From: Pyrinomonadaceae bacterium
GTDB lineage: Bacteria > Acidobacteriota > Blastocatellia > Pyrinomonadales > Pyrinomonadaceae
Assembly: GCA_030841105.1 (NCBI GenBank)
Contig: JAVEDE010000075.1
Span: 1-44,178 of the forward strand
DNA: 44,178 nt
Reading direction: 5' to 3'
The notes under the pieces were generated by a model. The model saw nothing but the letters and a program-made list of their open reading frames with translations. It was not told where the DNA came from and ran no database searches. Made by a program: the position numbers and the translations under genes. The number at the start of each line of letters is the position of its first letter. Within the stretch, counting starts at the first letter, position 1. This document shows positions 16,310 to 26,613 of the stretch, piece after piece.

Positions 16310-16645
16310 ATGTGGAAGAACATGCGCGGGCTTTCACGGCTCACCCGGCTCATGCTGGCAGTCTGTTGCGCCACCGCGACTATAGCGACTATGGCGACCG
16401 TTACGATGCTCATCCTGCTGGCCGCGAGCCTCGACCCTTCGCCTTCGACGTCTATTCTGATCGCGGTGGCGGCGTCTTAGGGAGTGCCTTTCGTCGTCAG
16501 CACGCCCCCGAACGCGATGGTCTACGACGAAGGAGGCATTAAGTCGTCAGACCTGCTACTGCCCGGCCTCATGTTGATGATCTTGGGCTGGCTGCTCGTC
16601 GGACTGACCGGCCCCTACGTTTTGAAATTTATCGGGGTCACTTGA
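16310..16645 (+). pseudogene. 3' remnant of an SLC13/DASS sodium:anion symporter, interrupted by TAG
   Basis: Reading one frame from the ATG at 16310 to the TGA at 16643-16645 gives 111 codons with a single internal TAG at 16478-16480. The peptide matches the last quarter of DASS/CitT-type transporters: ATIATMATVTMLILLAASL corresponds to the SNTAT helix, and after the TAG VPFVVSTPPNAMVYDEGG is the second conserved loop, then a terminal helix (LLLPGLMLMILGWLLVGL). TAG replaces what would be a Leu codon (TTG), a one-base change. An AAGGAG lies eight bases before the ATG, so a 56-residue peptide could still be made. The other three quarters of the transporter are absent. Confidence 0.75.
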
Positions 16646-16653
16646 CATCTTCG

Positions 16654-16761
16654 CGCTTGCGGGCGGCGTGGAGCAGGTTCGCCGTCCGCACGGGCAAGAC
16701 CCGCGAGACCGGCTACGCCGATTTCGACTGGTTCCGAGTCGAACGCGGATTTAACTTTTGA
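16654..16761 (+). pseudogene. possible C-terminal scrap of a GH43-like glycosidase
   Basis: One frame ends with TGYADFDWFRVERGFNF before the TGA at 16759-16761. The GYxDFDWFR pattern is typical of the extreme C terminus of GH43-type beta-xylosidases and related proteins. About 30 codons are left, without a start codon. It lies directly between the SLC13 remnant and the NACHT gene, so it marks decayed DNA at the edge of the accessory segment. The family assignment is tentative because so little remains. Confidence 0.3.
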
Positions 16762-16791
16762 TTGATAAGAACACGAACTTGCGAGCGCGGC

Positions 16792-19700
16792 TCATGGCTT
16801 TTCACCAAGCTGTTCAAGAAGGTGGCGAATGGCACTATTATCAGAGAAGGGATAGGACTCGAACAAAGCTCTAGCATGTTCTGCCAACTCAACATCGCTC
16901 CAAGGAGTGCGCAGATAATATGCAATCACGAGGGCTGCTGCTTTATCATGGTCACCCATCTCCGGGTAGTTCTGAGTGAAACTCTTAAATTCGTCAGGAT
17001 GAATGGTAGAGCAAGGTCTTCTGCCATCGCGCGAGATAAGTCGCTGTGCTGTGATTGTCAGTGAAACAACATTTCGCAGTTCCGGATTTCCGCTGTGACA
17101 CCAAAGCGTAAACAGACGTCCGAGCATATCCGGCTCAACCGGGGGATCCCAAACGTTAAGACCGCCGAGTCGATATAACATCCAATCAGCCGCGTAGTTT
17201 TCAGCCGGAGAATCGCTAAATAGTAAAGGCAATACCGCTTCGCCAATTTGTCGCAACACTTCGACGGATGCTTCAAGCAGTTCGCCCTCGAAATCAAGGT
17301 GTAGACATAGTTGCACAGAACCAAGCGCCCCTTCACATCGTGCAGTTAATTCCTGGCTGGTGAGGAGTTCGAGAAATTGGTGGGCGGCGCGTTCGTATTC
17401 CTCTGAATCCTCCACCGTTTGCCACCAGACCGCATACTGTAAAGCGGTTGCCGGGGACTCGAAATCTTGTGTGCGCCTTAACATGACATTCTTGGCTTCT
17501 TCCCGCAGTGTCGTGCCATAACGTCCTCTGACGAGCGTTGCTGTGAATGGTGCGCTATGAAAAACATTTCCCAACCGAATCATCTCCCCAATACCCGCAC
17601 GGATTGTCTCTGGTCGGGCAGCCACCTCATCAGCTAAACAGTGGCCGAGTGAGAGAACAAGCTGATTCGCAGGCATCTTCATACTCTCAATCTGATTCAG
17701 CGCACTAACACGTTCCGTCAGTCGTTGAATGAGTGCATCCGTAGCTTTTCCGCCAAGCGCAGCCGCGAGCGGGATGACCTCTCGCCAGTCCTCCTTTTCA
17801 AAATGAGGCTCAAGCACCGTGACCAGAGTGTCGCCGTCCTTGTGCCCCGGATGCCAGCCCTCGACCATCGCTCGCGCGGTCAGGAACTCCTGAAAGGTGA
17901 GGTGGCGGAATTCAAAGAACTCAACCAGCCGCCCGTCCTCTACATCAAGGCCGGTCATCATCAGGAGACTGCTGCGATCTTCGACTCGATTAATGAAGCT
18001 CTCGACGCTGCCCTGGACGAAGCCCAACTCCGTCGGCATAGCGTCGCGCGCTTCCTGTAGCAATTCTGCCAGTCGAGGCCGGCTGACCTTTTGCGCGCCT
18101 TCCTGCATCATCGCCGAGGCGACGTAACAAAGTTGCGGGAGGGCTTCATCCTCAGGAATCGGGGCGAACCCCTCTGTGTTCCAGGTCATCAGGAGAACTT
18201 CGACCGCTTTGCCGTACAGGACGGCGCGGCGCGTCGGCAAGGAACCGACCCAGCGTTTGACCAGCAGGAGCGTGGTCAGGAGCAAGGGGTTGATGGCGAG
18301 CCGTCGAATTCGATCATTCGCGGTGATCGTGCGGGCGAGCTGTTCGGCGTCGGCGCGCACTTTCTCCGTATCTCCGACTACTTCGCGGCTCCAAGCTACG
18401 GTCAGCCGTTCGATGTCTTCCGGATCAAAAGGCGAGAGCGTCGCGCGGGTGCAGATCGCGGCCAGATGCGCAGCCACATGACGGAAGCCCGCCTCGCGTG
18501 AAGTGGCGACGAGCGCCGTGCCGGGGTAAGCCTGAATGGCGGTTCGGAGCGTGCTGACGAAGGCGGCGCGGTCGCCGGGGTCGGAGATTTCATCAAGCCC
18601 GTCCACCAGCAGGAGAACGCGCCCGTCGAGTAGCGCGCGGTCAACATAGGCGCGAAAGGTTGCGCCGTGCTGGCGCACAGGCTCTCTGGCTGAAAGAGCT
18701 TCCATCAATTCCGCGAATGAGCCGCGCGCCAGTTCGCGCAGTTCGCGGCAGCGGAAGAAAATCGGGAACCAATCACGATCCGGCAAATCGTCGGCGACCC
18801 GCTTGCGTCTCGATGGGTCGGCATAGGCGATGGCGAGGCGCTTGAGCAGCGTTGACTTTCCGCCTCCTGGTGCGGCGAGGAGTGCGAGGCGTGGATGGTC
18901 GGTCAGAACAGCGCCGACCTGTTGACGTTTTACCTGTTCGTTGATGTCGAGATGCAACGGGACAAACAGGCTTTCCAGTTGAAGACGGCGAGAGCCTACA
19001 TCACCATCGGCGGGCAGACCGTCTAGCTGAATATATCCGCACTCCTCGGTAAGATAGCGCTCGTATGCTTTGAGAGCGTCATTGACTTGCTGCGGGTCGT
19101 CTGCGGGTCGTCGGGGCACTGGATTGAGGCAGGTTAGTTGATGCAGCGAGCCGCCGCAGTCGCGATCAGCGGCAATAATCTCGTCGGCGATGGTGCGGGC
19201 GAGCGGTGTGCCGTCGGCATGAATCAGCGCGAAGTGCGTGCGCCCTTTGCCTTGAGTGTAGTAGAGCACCCAAATCCAGCCGCGTTCGTGTGCGAGCAGT
19301 TCGGCCTCAGCGTCCAGAGCCAGATCGACTTGCCCTGAACAACTTCGTCCCGCCAGTTCGGTAGCACGCTCTTTGCCGATCAGGATTCGACCTTTTATCA
19401 GTTCGTCAATAACCTGCGAACCGTCAAGGAGAATGATCCTTGTGCGTGGACGATTTTTCTCCTGCTCGATGGCGGTTTCTTTGAAGCCACCGAGGGAGAT
19501 GAAATACCCGGTCAGTGGAAGGTCGTCCTTCTGCTCCGCGTCGAGCGCGCCGACGAATTTGTTCAGGTCACCGCCCCCGATTGTGTCGGCGGTAGCTTTG
19601 CATTCGCCGATGGCGCGCCGCCGTTCGAGACGATGCTCGGACGTGAGATCAAGCTCACGGCCGGACTTATGAATATTGAGGCGAGGTTGTTCATAGCCAA

Positions 19701-19794
19701 GCGCAACAAAGAGGTCGGCCATCAGTCTCCCGAAGAGGTCGCCGCGCCGGTTGTTGTCCTGCTCAAGAATGCGAATTTGAGTGGTGTGAAGCAT
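16792..19794 (-). CDS. PD-(D/E)XK nuclease-NACHT NTPase, predicted anti-phage defence protein
   Basis: 1000 residues in three parts. Residues about 1-130 form an Mrr-like restriction endonuclease fold: GDLFGRLMADLFVALGY, then GRELDL (Glu47, Asp49) and IGECKA (Glu64, Lys66), the E-x-D...E-x-K nuclease site. Residues about 240-290 (AYERYLTEECGYIQLDGL) are the connector usual just before bacterial NACHT modules. The NACHT NTPase follows: Walker A APGGGKST (Lys313) and Walker B LLLVDGLDE (Asp398, Asp401, Glu402), with ATSREAGF as sensor segment. The last about 350 residues are helical, without clear leucine-rich repeats, and are the likely sensor. Bacterial NACHT proteins with fused effectors are known phage-defence NLR-like ATPases; the effector here would be DNA cleavage. 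It is a single gene right behind a tRNA gene, with visibly lower GC toward its 3' end than its neighbours, suggesting transfer. Confidence 0.85.
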   Translation of the reverse strand: MLHTTQIRILEQDNNRRGDLFGRLMADLFVALGYEQPRLNIHKSGRELDLTSEHRLERRRAIGECKATADTIGGGDLNKFVGALDAEQKDDLPLTGYFISLGGFKETAIEQEKNRPRTRIILLDGSQVIDELIKGRILIGKERATELAGRSCSGQVDLALDAEAELLAHERGWIWVLYYTQGKGRTHFALIHADGTPLARTIADEIIAADRDCGGSLHQLTCLNPVPRRPADDPQQVNDALKAYERYLTEECGYIQLDGLPADGDVGSRRLQLESLFVPLHLDINEQVKRQQVGAVLTDHPRLALLAAPGGGKSTLLKRLAIAYADPSRRKRVADDLPDRDWFPIFFRCRELRELARGSFAELMEALSAREPVRQHGATFRAYVDRALLDGRVLLLVDGLDEISDPGDRAAFVSTLRTAIQAYPGTALVATSREAGFRHVAAHLAAICTRATLSPFDPEDIERLTVAWSREVVGDTEKVRADAEQLARTITANDRIRRLAINPLLLTTLLLVKRWVGSLPTRRAVLYGKAVEVLLMTWNTEGFAPIPEDEALPQLCYVASAMMQEGAQKVSRPRLAELLQEARDAMPTELGFVQGSVESFINRVEDRSSLLMMTGLDVEDGRLVEFFEFRHLTFQEFLTARAMVEGWHPGHKDGDTLVTVLEPHFEKEDWREVIPLAAALGGKATDALIQRLTERVSALNQIESMKMPANQLVLSLGHCLADEVAARPETIRAGIGEMIRLGNVFHSAPFTATLVRGRYGTTLREEAKNVMLRRTQDFESPATALQYAVWWQTVEDSEEYERAAHQFLELLTSQELTARCEGALGSVQLCLHLDFEGELLEASVEVLRQIGEAVLPLLFSDSPAENYAADWMLYRLGGLNVWDPPVEPDMLGRLFTLWCHSGNPELRNVVSLTITAQRLISRDGRRPCSTIHPDEFKSFTQNYPEMGDHDKAAALVIAYYLRTPWSDVELAEHARALFESYPFSDNSAIRHLLEQLGEKP

Positions 19795-19836
19795 GCCGTG
19801 AGAATATCACTCGCATAGATAGGTTTTGAGAGTATG

Positions 19837-19913
19837 TGGTAGCGGGGGGGAGACTCGAACTCCCGACCTCGGGGTTATGAATCCCGCGCTCTAACCGGCT
19901 GAGCTACCCCGCC
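19837..19913 (-). tRNA. tRNA-Met (CAT), elongator type, CCA encoded
   Basis: The minus strand folds into a complete cloverleaf: acceptor GGCGGGG with CCCCGCT (G1-T72 wobble), D arm GCTC/GAGC, anticodon loop TTCATAA, T arm GGGAG/CTCCC with loop TTCGAGT, discriminator A, and CCA in the DNA (19837-19839). G1-T72 rather than the C1-A72 mismatch argues against initiator tRNA; a lysidine-modified Ile tRNA cannot be excluded. The anticodon stem CGGGA/CCCCG has an A-C mismatch at its last pair (31-39). The NACHT gene begins 42 bases downstream of its 3' end. Confidence 0.93.
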
Positions 19914-20265
19914 ATGGAATGGAAGAAACATTATAGGGGGCGCGGTTGAAAGGTCAAGCGGGGTGGGGTGGCAGTAGTAGTTCAGGTTGAAATTAAAGCT
20001 GCGTGAATATTGATTCTTAATTTCAAACTGAACGGCCGGTGGGGTTGGCGGGTCGGGCGGTTTGCTTGCGGGCGGCGGCGGCACGTATTATCGGGGCGCG
20101 TCGTTCGGGCCTGCGGAGAGGCCGGAGGCGGACGGCGGCGCAGGTGGCGTCGGCGGCAAATGGCCGGGCGGCAGCACTGGCGAATAGTTAAGCGTGGCGT
20201 CGGCGAATGGCCGGACGAAGAGTTGGCCGGTTGAAGGGCTGGGCAATTGAAGAAAGGGATGGCGG
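19914..20265. other. GC-rich region between tRNA-Met and hemB
   Basis: 352 bases. The tRNA promoter should lie here on the minus strand. From about 20030 to 20190 the plus strand is very rich in GGCGG words; one frame gives a glycine-rich peptide ending STGE before a stop at 20189, but it has no start codon or ribosome binding site and is not called. AAAGGG at 20252-20257 serves hemB. Confidence 0.5.
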
Positions 20266-21237
20266 ATGGCTGAGTTGGTACATCGTCCGAGGAGACTGCG
20301 GCGGCGCGAGGCTTTGCGCGCGTTGGTGCGTGAGGCGCGTCTGGCGCGCGAGGATTTGGTGCTGCCGTTGTTCGCGTGCCCGGGCGAGGGCGTGCGGCGT
20401 GAAATTTCTTCGATGCCCGGCGTGTTTAATTTGTCGGTGGACGAGGTGGTGCGCGAGGCGTCGAGGGCGTTTGACGTGGGCGTCGGGGCGGTCATTTTGT
20501 TCGGGCTGCCGGAGACGAAGGACGAGACGGCGACGGGCGCTTACGCGCGCGACGGCGTGGTGCAGGCGGCCATCCGTGCGGTGCGACGCGCCGTGCCGGA
20601 GATGGTCGTCATCGCGGACACGTGCCTGTGCGAGTACACTTCGCATGGTCATTGCGGCGTGGTGCGCGAAGGCGAGTTGTTGAACGACGAGACGCTGGAG
20701 TTGTTGGCGCAGACGGCGGTGAGTCAAGCGGAAGCGGGCGCGGACATCGTTGCGCCGTCGGCGATGATGGACGGGCAGGTCGGCGCGATCCGAGAGGCGC
20801 TCGACGGCGCGGGGTTGGAGCAGACGGCCATCATGTCTTACGCGGTGAAGTACGCGTCGGCCTTCTACGGGCCGTTTCGTGAGGCGGCGGCGAGCGCGCC
20901 CGCGTTCGGCGACCGCCGCTCGTACCAGATGGACGCCGCCAACGCGCGCGAGGCGATGCGCGAGGCCGAACTCGACTACGCGGAGGGCGCGGACTTCCTG
21001 ATGGTCAAACCGGCGACCGCCTATCTGGACATCCTGCGCATGGTGCGCGACCGTTTCGATCTGCCGCTCGCCGCCTACCACGTGTCGGGCGAGTACGCGA
21101 TGATCAAGGCGGCGGCCGCGCGCGGTTGGATTGACGAAGAGCGCGTGATGTTGGAGACGCTGACCAGCATCCGCCGCGCGGGCGCAGACCTGATCATCAC
21201 TTACTACGCGCAGGACGCGGCGAGACTGCTGAAATAG
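20266..21237 (+). CDS. hemB: delta-aminolevulinic acid dehydratase (porphobilinogen synthase)
   Basis: 323 residues, standard for HemB. It condenses two 5-aminolevulinate molecules to porphobilinogen in haem, sirohaem and corrinoid synthesis. The zinc-type metal site [14 protein letters not shown] is present (three cysteines), so this is a zinc enzyme and not the magnesium-only type. The two Schiff-base lysines are in [13 protein letters not shown] and [18 protein letters not shown] near the end is also conserved. It stands alone on the plus strand and ends in a long inverted repeat facing the converging glycosidase gene. The product supports the many haem proteins of this window (NrfA, NrfH, cytochrome b). 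Confidence 0.95.
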   Translation: MAELVHRPRRLRRREALRALVREARLAREDLVLPLFACPGEGVRREISSMPGVFNLSVDEVVREASRAFDVGVGAVILFGLPETKDETATGAYARDGVVQAAIRAVRRAVPEMVVIADTCLCEYTSHGHCGVVREGELLNDETLELLAQTAVSQAEAGADIVAPSAMMDGQVGAIREALDGAGLEQTAIMSYAVKYASAFYGPFREAAASAPAFGDRRSYQMDAANAREAMREAELDYAEGADFLMVKPATAYLDILRMVRDRFDLPLAAYHVSGEYAMIKAAAARGWIDEERVMLETLTSIRRAGADLIITYYAQDAARLLK

Positions 21238-21245
21238 AGAGCGAC

Positions 21246-21368
21246 GAAGTAGGAACTGAAAGCCGGGAGACAGAAAACAGGAGTCAGAAGGAAGACCCGC
21301 GCGTCTTTTATTCTGACTCCTGTTTTCTGTGTTCTGTCTCTTACTTCATCTCTCCGCGTTCCTACTTC
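21246..21368. repeat. two-tier inverted repeat between convergent genes
   Basis: The inner arms 21271-21289 and 21311-21329 are a perfect 19-bp match (CAGAAAACAGGAGTCAGAA and complement). The outer arms 21246-21256 and 21358-21368 (GAAGTAGGAAC and complement) add 11 bp. It lies between hemB (+) and the glycosidase gene (-). TCTTTTATT follows the centre, but no clean T tract ends the stem. It may act as a bidirectional terminator. Confidence 0.85.
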
Positions 21369-21380
21369 ATCGTTCGTCTT

Positions 21381-23183
21381 TTATCTCACTTCTACTTCGA
21401 CGGGTTTCGCGTCGCGGTTGCTGTCGTTCGTGGGAAAGTTGGAGAGGTTGATGCCGAAGGGGAGGTCGGCGTCGAGTTCGACGACGAAGCGGACGGAGAG
21501 CGGGCGGCCTCGCGCGGCCTCGGCGCGTGCGGCGAGTGAGTCCACGCGCCATTCTTGGAGCAACACCTGCGGCGGTTGCTCGACGGTGACGAGGCGCGAG
21601 CCGCAGTTCGTCCCGTTGATGTAGAGCGTGACGCGCGTGCCTGCGTAGCGACCCTGCGCTTCGACGGGCAGCACGGGTTGCAGGTGCGCGCGCACGATGA
21701 TTGCGCCGACCTTGCGCCAGTCTTCCCTGCCCGGCACGACGTACTCGAAGAAGCCCATGCCCCACCCCCACACGTACCCTTCACCGCCGCCCATTTTTTC
21801 AAAGCGACCGCGCGCGGCCTGTTCCGGTCGGAAGCGGTAGAGCAGGCCGCCGCCGGGGAGCGGGTTCGTAACGGCGGGCTGCGCGCCCGCGTCGTTTGCG
21901 GGACGCGTGAAGGCGAACTGCCGCGGGATGAGGTGACGCCGCACGTCGAGCACGTCGTCCGGCGGCGTGGCCGCACGCTGCGACGCGAAGAGCGACGCGC
22001 CGCGCGCGATCTCTACGCGCACGGCCGCGTCGCGCTCGTCCGTGTAGGTGATGCCGTAGCCGCGTCGCGGGTCGGGCGTGAGAATCCAGAAGATCGCGCC
22101 CGCCGCGCCGTTGCGCGCGGAGTGCTCGAAGTAAGCGCGATACCACTCGGCCTGTGTGAAGCCTTCGTAGCCTTCCGGCCCCATGCCGAACTCGCCCATC
22201 ACGAGCGGCTTGTTGAGCGAGAAGGTGGCGGCGGCGCGGTTCGTGATGAACTCGCCGAGAGCTTCGGGCGACGTGACGAATACGTCGTGGTCGTCGCGCG
22301 GGTAGTTGTGCACGTCTGCGAAATCAACGTGCGGCAGTCGGTGCTCGGCGAGCCACGCGCGCCGCTCGAAGGCCGAGCGGTAGCCCCACGTCCCCGGCGT
22401 CAAGAGGTGGTTCGGGTCGAGCGACTTGACGTAGGCGCTCATCTCCGCGACCCACTCGTGCCGTTCGTGCCAGCGGCCGGGCGGGGCTTGCGCCTCGTTC
22501 ATCAACTCGTAGGCCATGATCGTCGGGTCGTCGCGGTAGAGCACGCCCGTCACGGTGTTGCGGCGCGTGACGACGCGCTCGACGTGCTGGCGGTAGAGAC
22601 GGCGCGTCTCCGGGTTCGTGTAAAAGAGCATCGCGCGTTCGAGGTTGATGCCGAAGGGCTGCGCGTCGTCGGCCGCATCCGCGATGCCCGCCCAGCGCAG
22701 GTATTGCGTGACGCCGCCCGTGTCGCGCCACCAGTTGACGAGGCAGAGTTGGACGCGCAGGTTGCGACGCGCGGCCTCTGCGAGCACGCGGTCGAGGTGG
22801 ACGAAGGCTTCTTCGTTCCAGTCGTCTGGGGCGCGGCGGAAGGGGTGTGTGCGCGGCCAGTCGTCGCGGTCGCGGCCGACTGACATCACGCCGTCGCGCT
22901 CCGTGCCCTCGCCGTAAGCCCACACGCGCAGGACGCCGAGGCCGAGCCGCTGCGCCTCCGCGAGCGTCTCCGGCATTCGCGCGCGATCCTCTTCGCGGTA
23001 CATCACGGCGACGTTCGCGCCCGCGAAACGAAACGGCTGACGGTCTACGACGAAGCGCGTGCCGTTCGTCGTGACGAAATGCGGGGGGACGGTTTTGGGC
23101 AGCGCGGCAGGTTCGCGCACCGTCAGGATGATCGCCGCGCCCATGACGAGCGCGAGCACGAGAAAAAAGAAGTTTTGTTTCAA
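21381..23183 (-). CDS. exported GH5-like beta-glycosidase (mannanase/cellulase type)
   Basis: 600 residues. The N terminus is a single hydrophobic segment (FFFLVLALVMGAAIILTV), a signal peptide or anchor. Residues about 35-430 form a (beta/alpha)8 glycosidase: FRFAGANVAVMYREE, LRVWAYGEGTERD, the acid/base in YELMNEA (Glu230), DFADVHNYP, the nucleophile in PLVMGEFGMGPEG (Glu331), and AIFWILTPD. The NE and EFG pair spaced about 100 residues is the clan GH-A arrangement; the overall look is closest to GH5 endo-beta-mannanases. The C-terminal 170 residues seem to be a beta-sandwich. The start has no strong ribosome binding site. Substrate is inferred only at family level. Confidence 0.8.
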   Translation of the reverse strand: MKQNFFFLVLALVMGAAIILTVREPAALPKTVPPHFVTTNGTRFVVDRQPFRFAGANVAVMYREEDRARMPETLAEAQRLGLGVLRVWAYGEGTERDGVMSVGRDRDDWPRTHPFRRAPDDWNEEAFVHLDRVLAEAARRNLRVQLCLVNWWRDTGGVTQYLRWAGIADAADDAQPFGINLERAMLFYTNPETRRLYRQHVERVVTRRNTVTGVLYRDDPTIMAYELMNEAQAPPGRWHERHEWVAEMSAYVKSLDPNHLLTPGTWGYRSAFERRAWLAEHRLPHVDFADVHNYPRDDHDVFVTSPEALGEFITNRAAATFSLNKPLVMGEFGMGPEGYEGFTQAEWYRAYFEHSARNGAAGAIFWILTPDPRRGYGITYTDERDAAVRVEIARGASLFASQRAATPPDDVLDVRRHLIPRQFAFTRPANDAGAQPAVTNPLPGGGLLYRFRPEQAARGRFEKMGGGEGYVWGWGMGFFEYVVPGREDWRKVGAIIVRAHLQPVLPVEAQGRYAGTRVTLYINGTNCGSRLVTVEQPPQVLLQEWRVDSLAARAEAARGRPLSVRFVVELDADLPFGINLSNFPTNDSNRDAKPVEVEVR

Positions 23184-23235
23184 CGCGGGATGGAGAACTT
23201 TCTCAAGTGATTTACGGCGGGCGCGCGCGAAGGCT

Positions 23236-23601
23236 TCACGGGCGAGGGTTCGTCAGCCGGAGAAAACCGATGACGGCGCAAAGGCTGCCGAGCACCAGGA
23301 ACAGAGGGGAGAACGCGCCGAAGCTCAAAACCTTCTCCGGGTCGGTCTCGGTCATGCCGAGGACGGCGACGGCCAGCAGGTGCAAGTTGAAGCCGAGCAG
23401 GCAGATGCAACTGATGGCGAACCAGCGCGTGGCCGGGCCGAAGGCGCGCCCGCGCGCCAGGCCGAGCACCGAGGCGACGAGCCAGCCGAGCAGGCTACAG
23501 GTGAACAGGACGAGAAAGACGACGACGGTGAGCGAGGCGAAGCGCGGCACGGGCGCGGCCTGCGCTGCCCACGCGAGCGGGAGAGTGGAAGCGATCAGCA
23601 T
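23236..23601 (-). CDS. hypothetical membrane protein, about three helices
   Basis: About 121 residues from the ATG at 23599-23601, which has GAGGAAA about ten bases upstream; an earlier start in the same frame lacks a ribosome binding site. The N terminus MLIASTLPLAWAAQAAP looks like a signal peptide. Two or three further hydrophobic helices follow (SLTVVVFLVLFTCSLLGWLV, WFAISCICLLGFNLHLLAVA, SPLFLVLGSLCAVIGFLRL). No family was recognised. It lies 52 bases upstream of the glycosidase gene on the same strand, so the two may share a transcript. Confidence 0.6.
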   Translation of the reverse strand: MLIASTLPLAWAAQAAPVPRFASLTVVVFLVLFTCSLLGWLVASVLGLARGRAFGPATRWFAISCICLLGFNLHLLAVAVLGMTETDPEKVLSFGAFSPLFLVLGSLCAVIGFLRLTNPRP

Positions 23602-23863
23602 GCGTTTAGTTTCCTCATTCGAGACGATAACGAAGACCGGCACAAGAAATCGCCGCCCGCGCGGAGTCTGTCGCTAACAGCCACTCGGCGCGCGAACGGC
23701 GTCGCAGTTTCCGGTCTGGCGTGCGCGCCCCGCCGCAGGGACTATCGCGCGGCGCGAGTCGTGCTTGCGCGCGACAAGTTCCCGTCCGGGGGCTTACGAC
23801 CCTTAGTGCGCCCGCGCGCGTTAACTCGTCAGGCGGCGCGGGCGTGGGTTTCCGAACGCCCGG

Positions 23864-24079
23864 CTACGTGATGTGAATTTCCTCTTCCTTGTTGACGTGG
23901 CGCAGGAAGTAGAGCAGCGCGCAGACGCAAGCCACGACCGCCAGCCCGATGGCATACCACAGCCAACTCTTGTTCCCCTCCGTCCCCTCGGATTGGAGGA
24001 ACTTCACGAAGAAATAGAGAGCACCGACACTGGCGATGAGACCCACCACCCAGTAAGCAATGTCCAGAATACGATTCAT
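23864..24079 (-). CDS. small two-helix membrane protein
   Basis: 71 residues: two hydrophobic helices (ILDIAYWVVGLIASVGALYF and WLWYAIGLAVVACVCALLYF) joined by a short polar loop (KFLQSEGTEGNKS) and ending in KEEEIHIT. The ATG has an excellent GGAGGG seven bases upstream, which argues that it is real despite its length. No named family was recognised. It lies downstream of selB on the same strand but is separated by about 330 bases including a hairpin repeat. Confidence 0.7.
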   Translation of the reverse strand: MNRILDIAYWVVGLIASVGALYFFVKFLQSEGTEGNKSWLWYAIGLAVVACVCALLYFLRHVNKEEEIHIT

Positions 24080-24309
24080 GTTTTGACCCTCCGGCGTTGA
24101 TGGTTAAGCGAAATAATGGCAAGCGAACCGCCGACCACTCGTTATCACGTATGATCCGAAAAATTACGCCAGACTTGTCGGGACAGTCGTTTCGGGCAAA
24201 GAAACTTTTTGTGTACGGCGGTTATGTTAACGCCGCCACGCGCGAGAAGCAAGATGGAAAAGCAGGGGGATGTCAAGTAAATCGTTCATCGTAAATCGTG
24301 AATAGACTC
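24080..24309. other. intergenic region between selB and the small membrane protein gene
   Basis: Contains the ribosome binding site of the 71-residue protein and AT-rich patches (for example AAAAATTACG and GAAACTTTTTGTG near 24155-24210) that could hold its promoter on the minus strand. No gene or RNA was recognised. A hairpin repeat follows at 24310. Confidence 0.4.
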
Positions 24310-24402
24310 AAAAGCCGTGAACCGTGAATCGTCAATCGTGAACAGAGAAAACCCGCTTCGCTTTTTCTCTTCACGATTGACGATTCACGATTCATGGCTT
24401 TT
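24310..24402. repeat. 33-bp inverted repeat of AATCGTG words, copy downstream of selB
   Basis: Arms 24310-24342 and 24370-24402 pair over 33 bases with two G-T type mismatches; the loop includes AGAGAAAA against TTTTTCTCT, extending the stem inward. The sequence (AAAAGCCGTGAACCGTGAAT...) is almost the same as the arms at 26488-26576, so selB has a copy at each end. Confidence 0.9.
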
Positions 24403-24410
24403 ACACACCA

Positions 24411-26411
<2,001 letters not shown>

Positions 26412-26415
26412 AAGC

Positions 26416-26612
26416 GAGTGACAAGTGACGAGTGACAGGTGACAAGATAAAGCAGCGAGTCGTGAATCGTAAATCGCGAATAGATTCAAAAGCCGTCAAT
26501 CGTGAATCGTCAATCGTGAATAGACAGAACACGGTTTTCTTTGTTCACGATTGACGATTCACGATTGACGGCTTTTCTAACTCGTCACTCGTCACTCGTC
26601 ACTCGTCACTGT
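26416..26612. repeat. large composite inverted repeat between VWFA gene and selB
   Basis: The inner arms 26488-26520 and 26544-26576 are a perfect 33-bp match with a 23-base loop. Outside them lie GTGACAA/GTGACGA units on the left (26420-26445) and four CGTCACT units on the right (26581-26611), also complementary. It fills the whole gap between the stop codon of the VWFA gene and the selB start, leaving selB without a Shine-Dalgarno sequence. Confidence 0.95.
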
Positions 26613-26613
26613 C

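Noticed and set aside
16478..16480. TAG read as pyrrolysine or by readthrough in the SLC13 frame
   Set aside because: The gene is also missing its first three quarters and no pyl genes are in view; a nonsense mutation in a remnant is simpler.
16700..16800. Second copy of the tRNA 3' end (attachment site) at the far end of the NACHT segment
   Set aside because: I searched by eye for the T-arm and acceptor sequence; only a weak partial similarity near 16733 was found, not a convincing direct repeat. No integrase gene is present.
20030..20190. Glycine-rich small protein gene before hemB
   Set aside because: Open frame without start codon or Shine-Dalgarno; composition follows from GGC-rich DNA.
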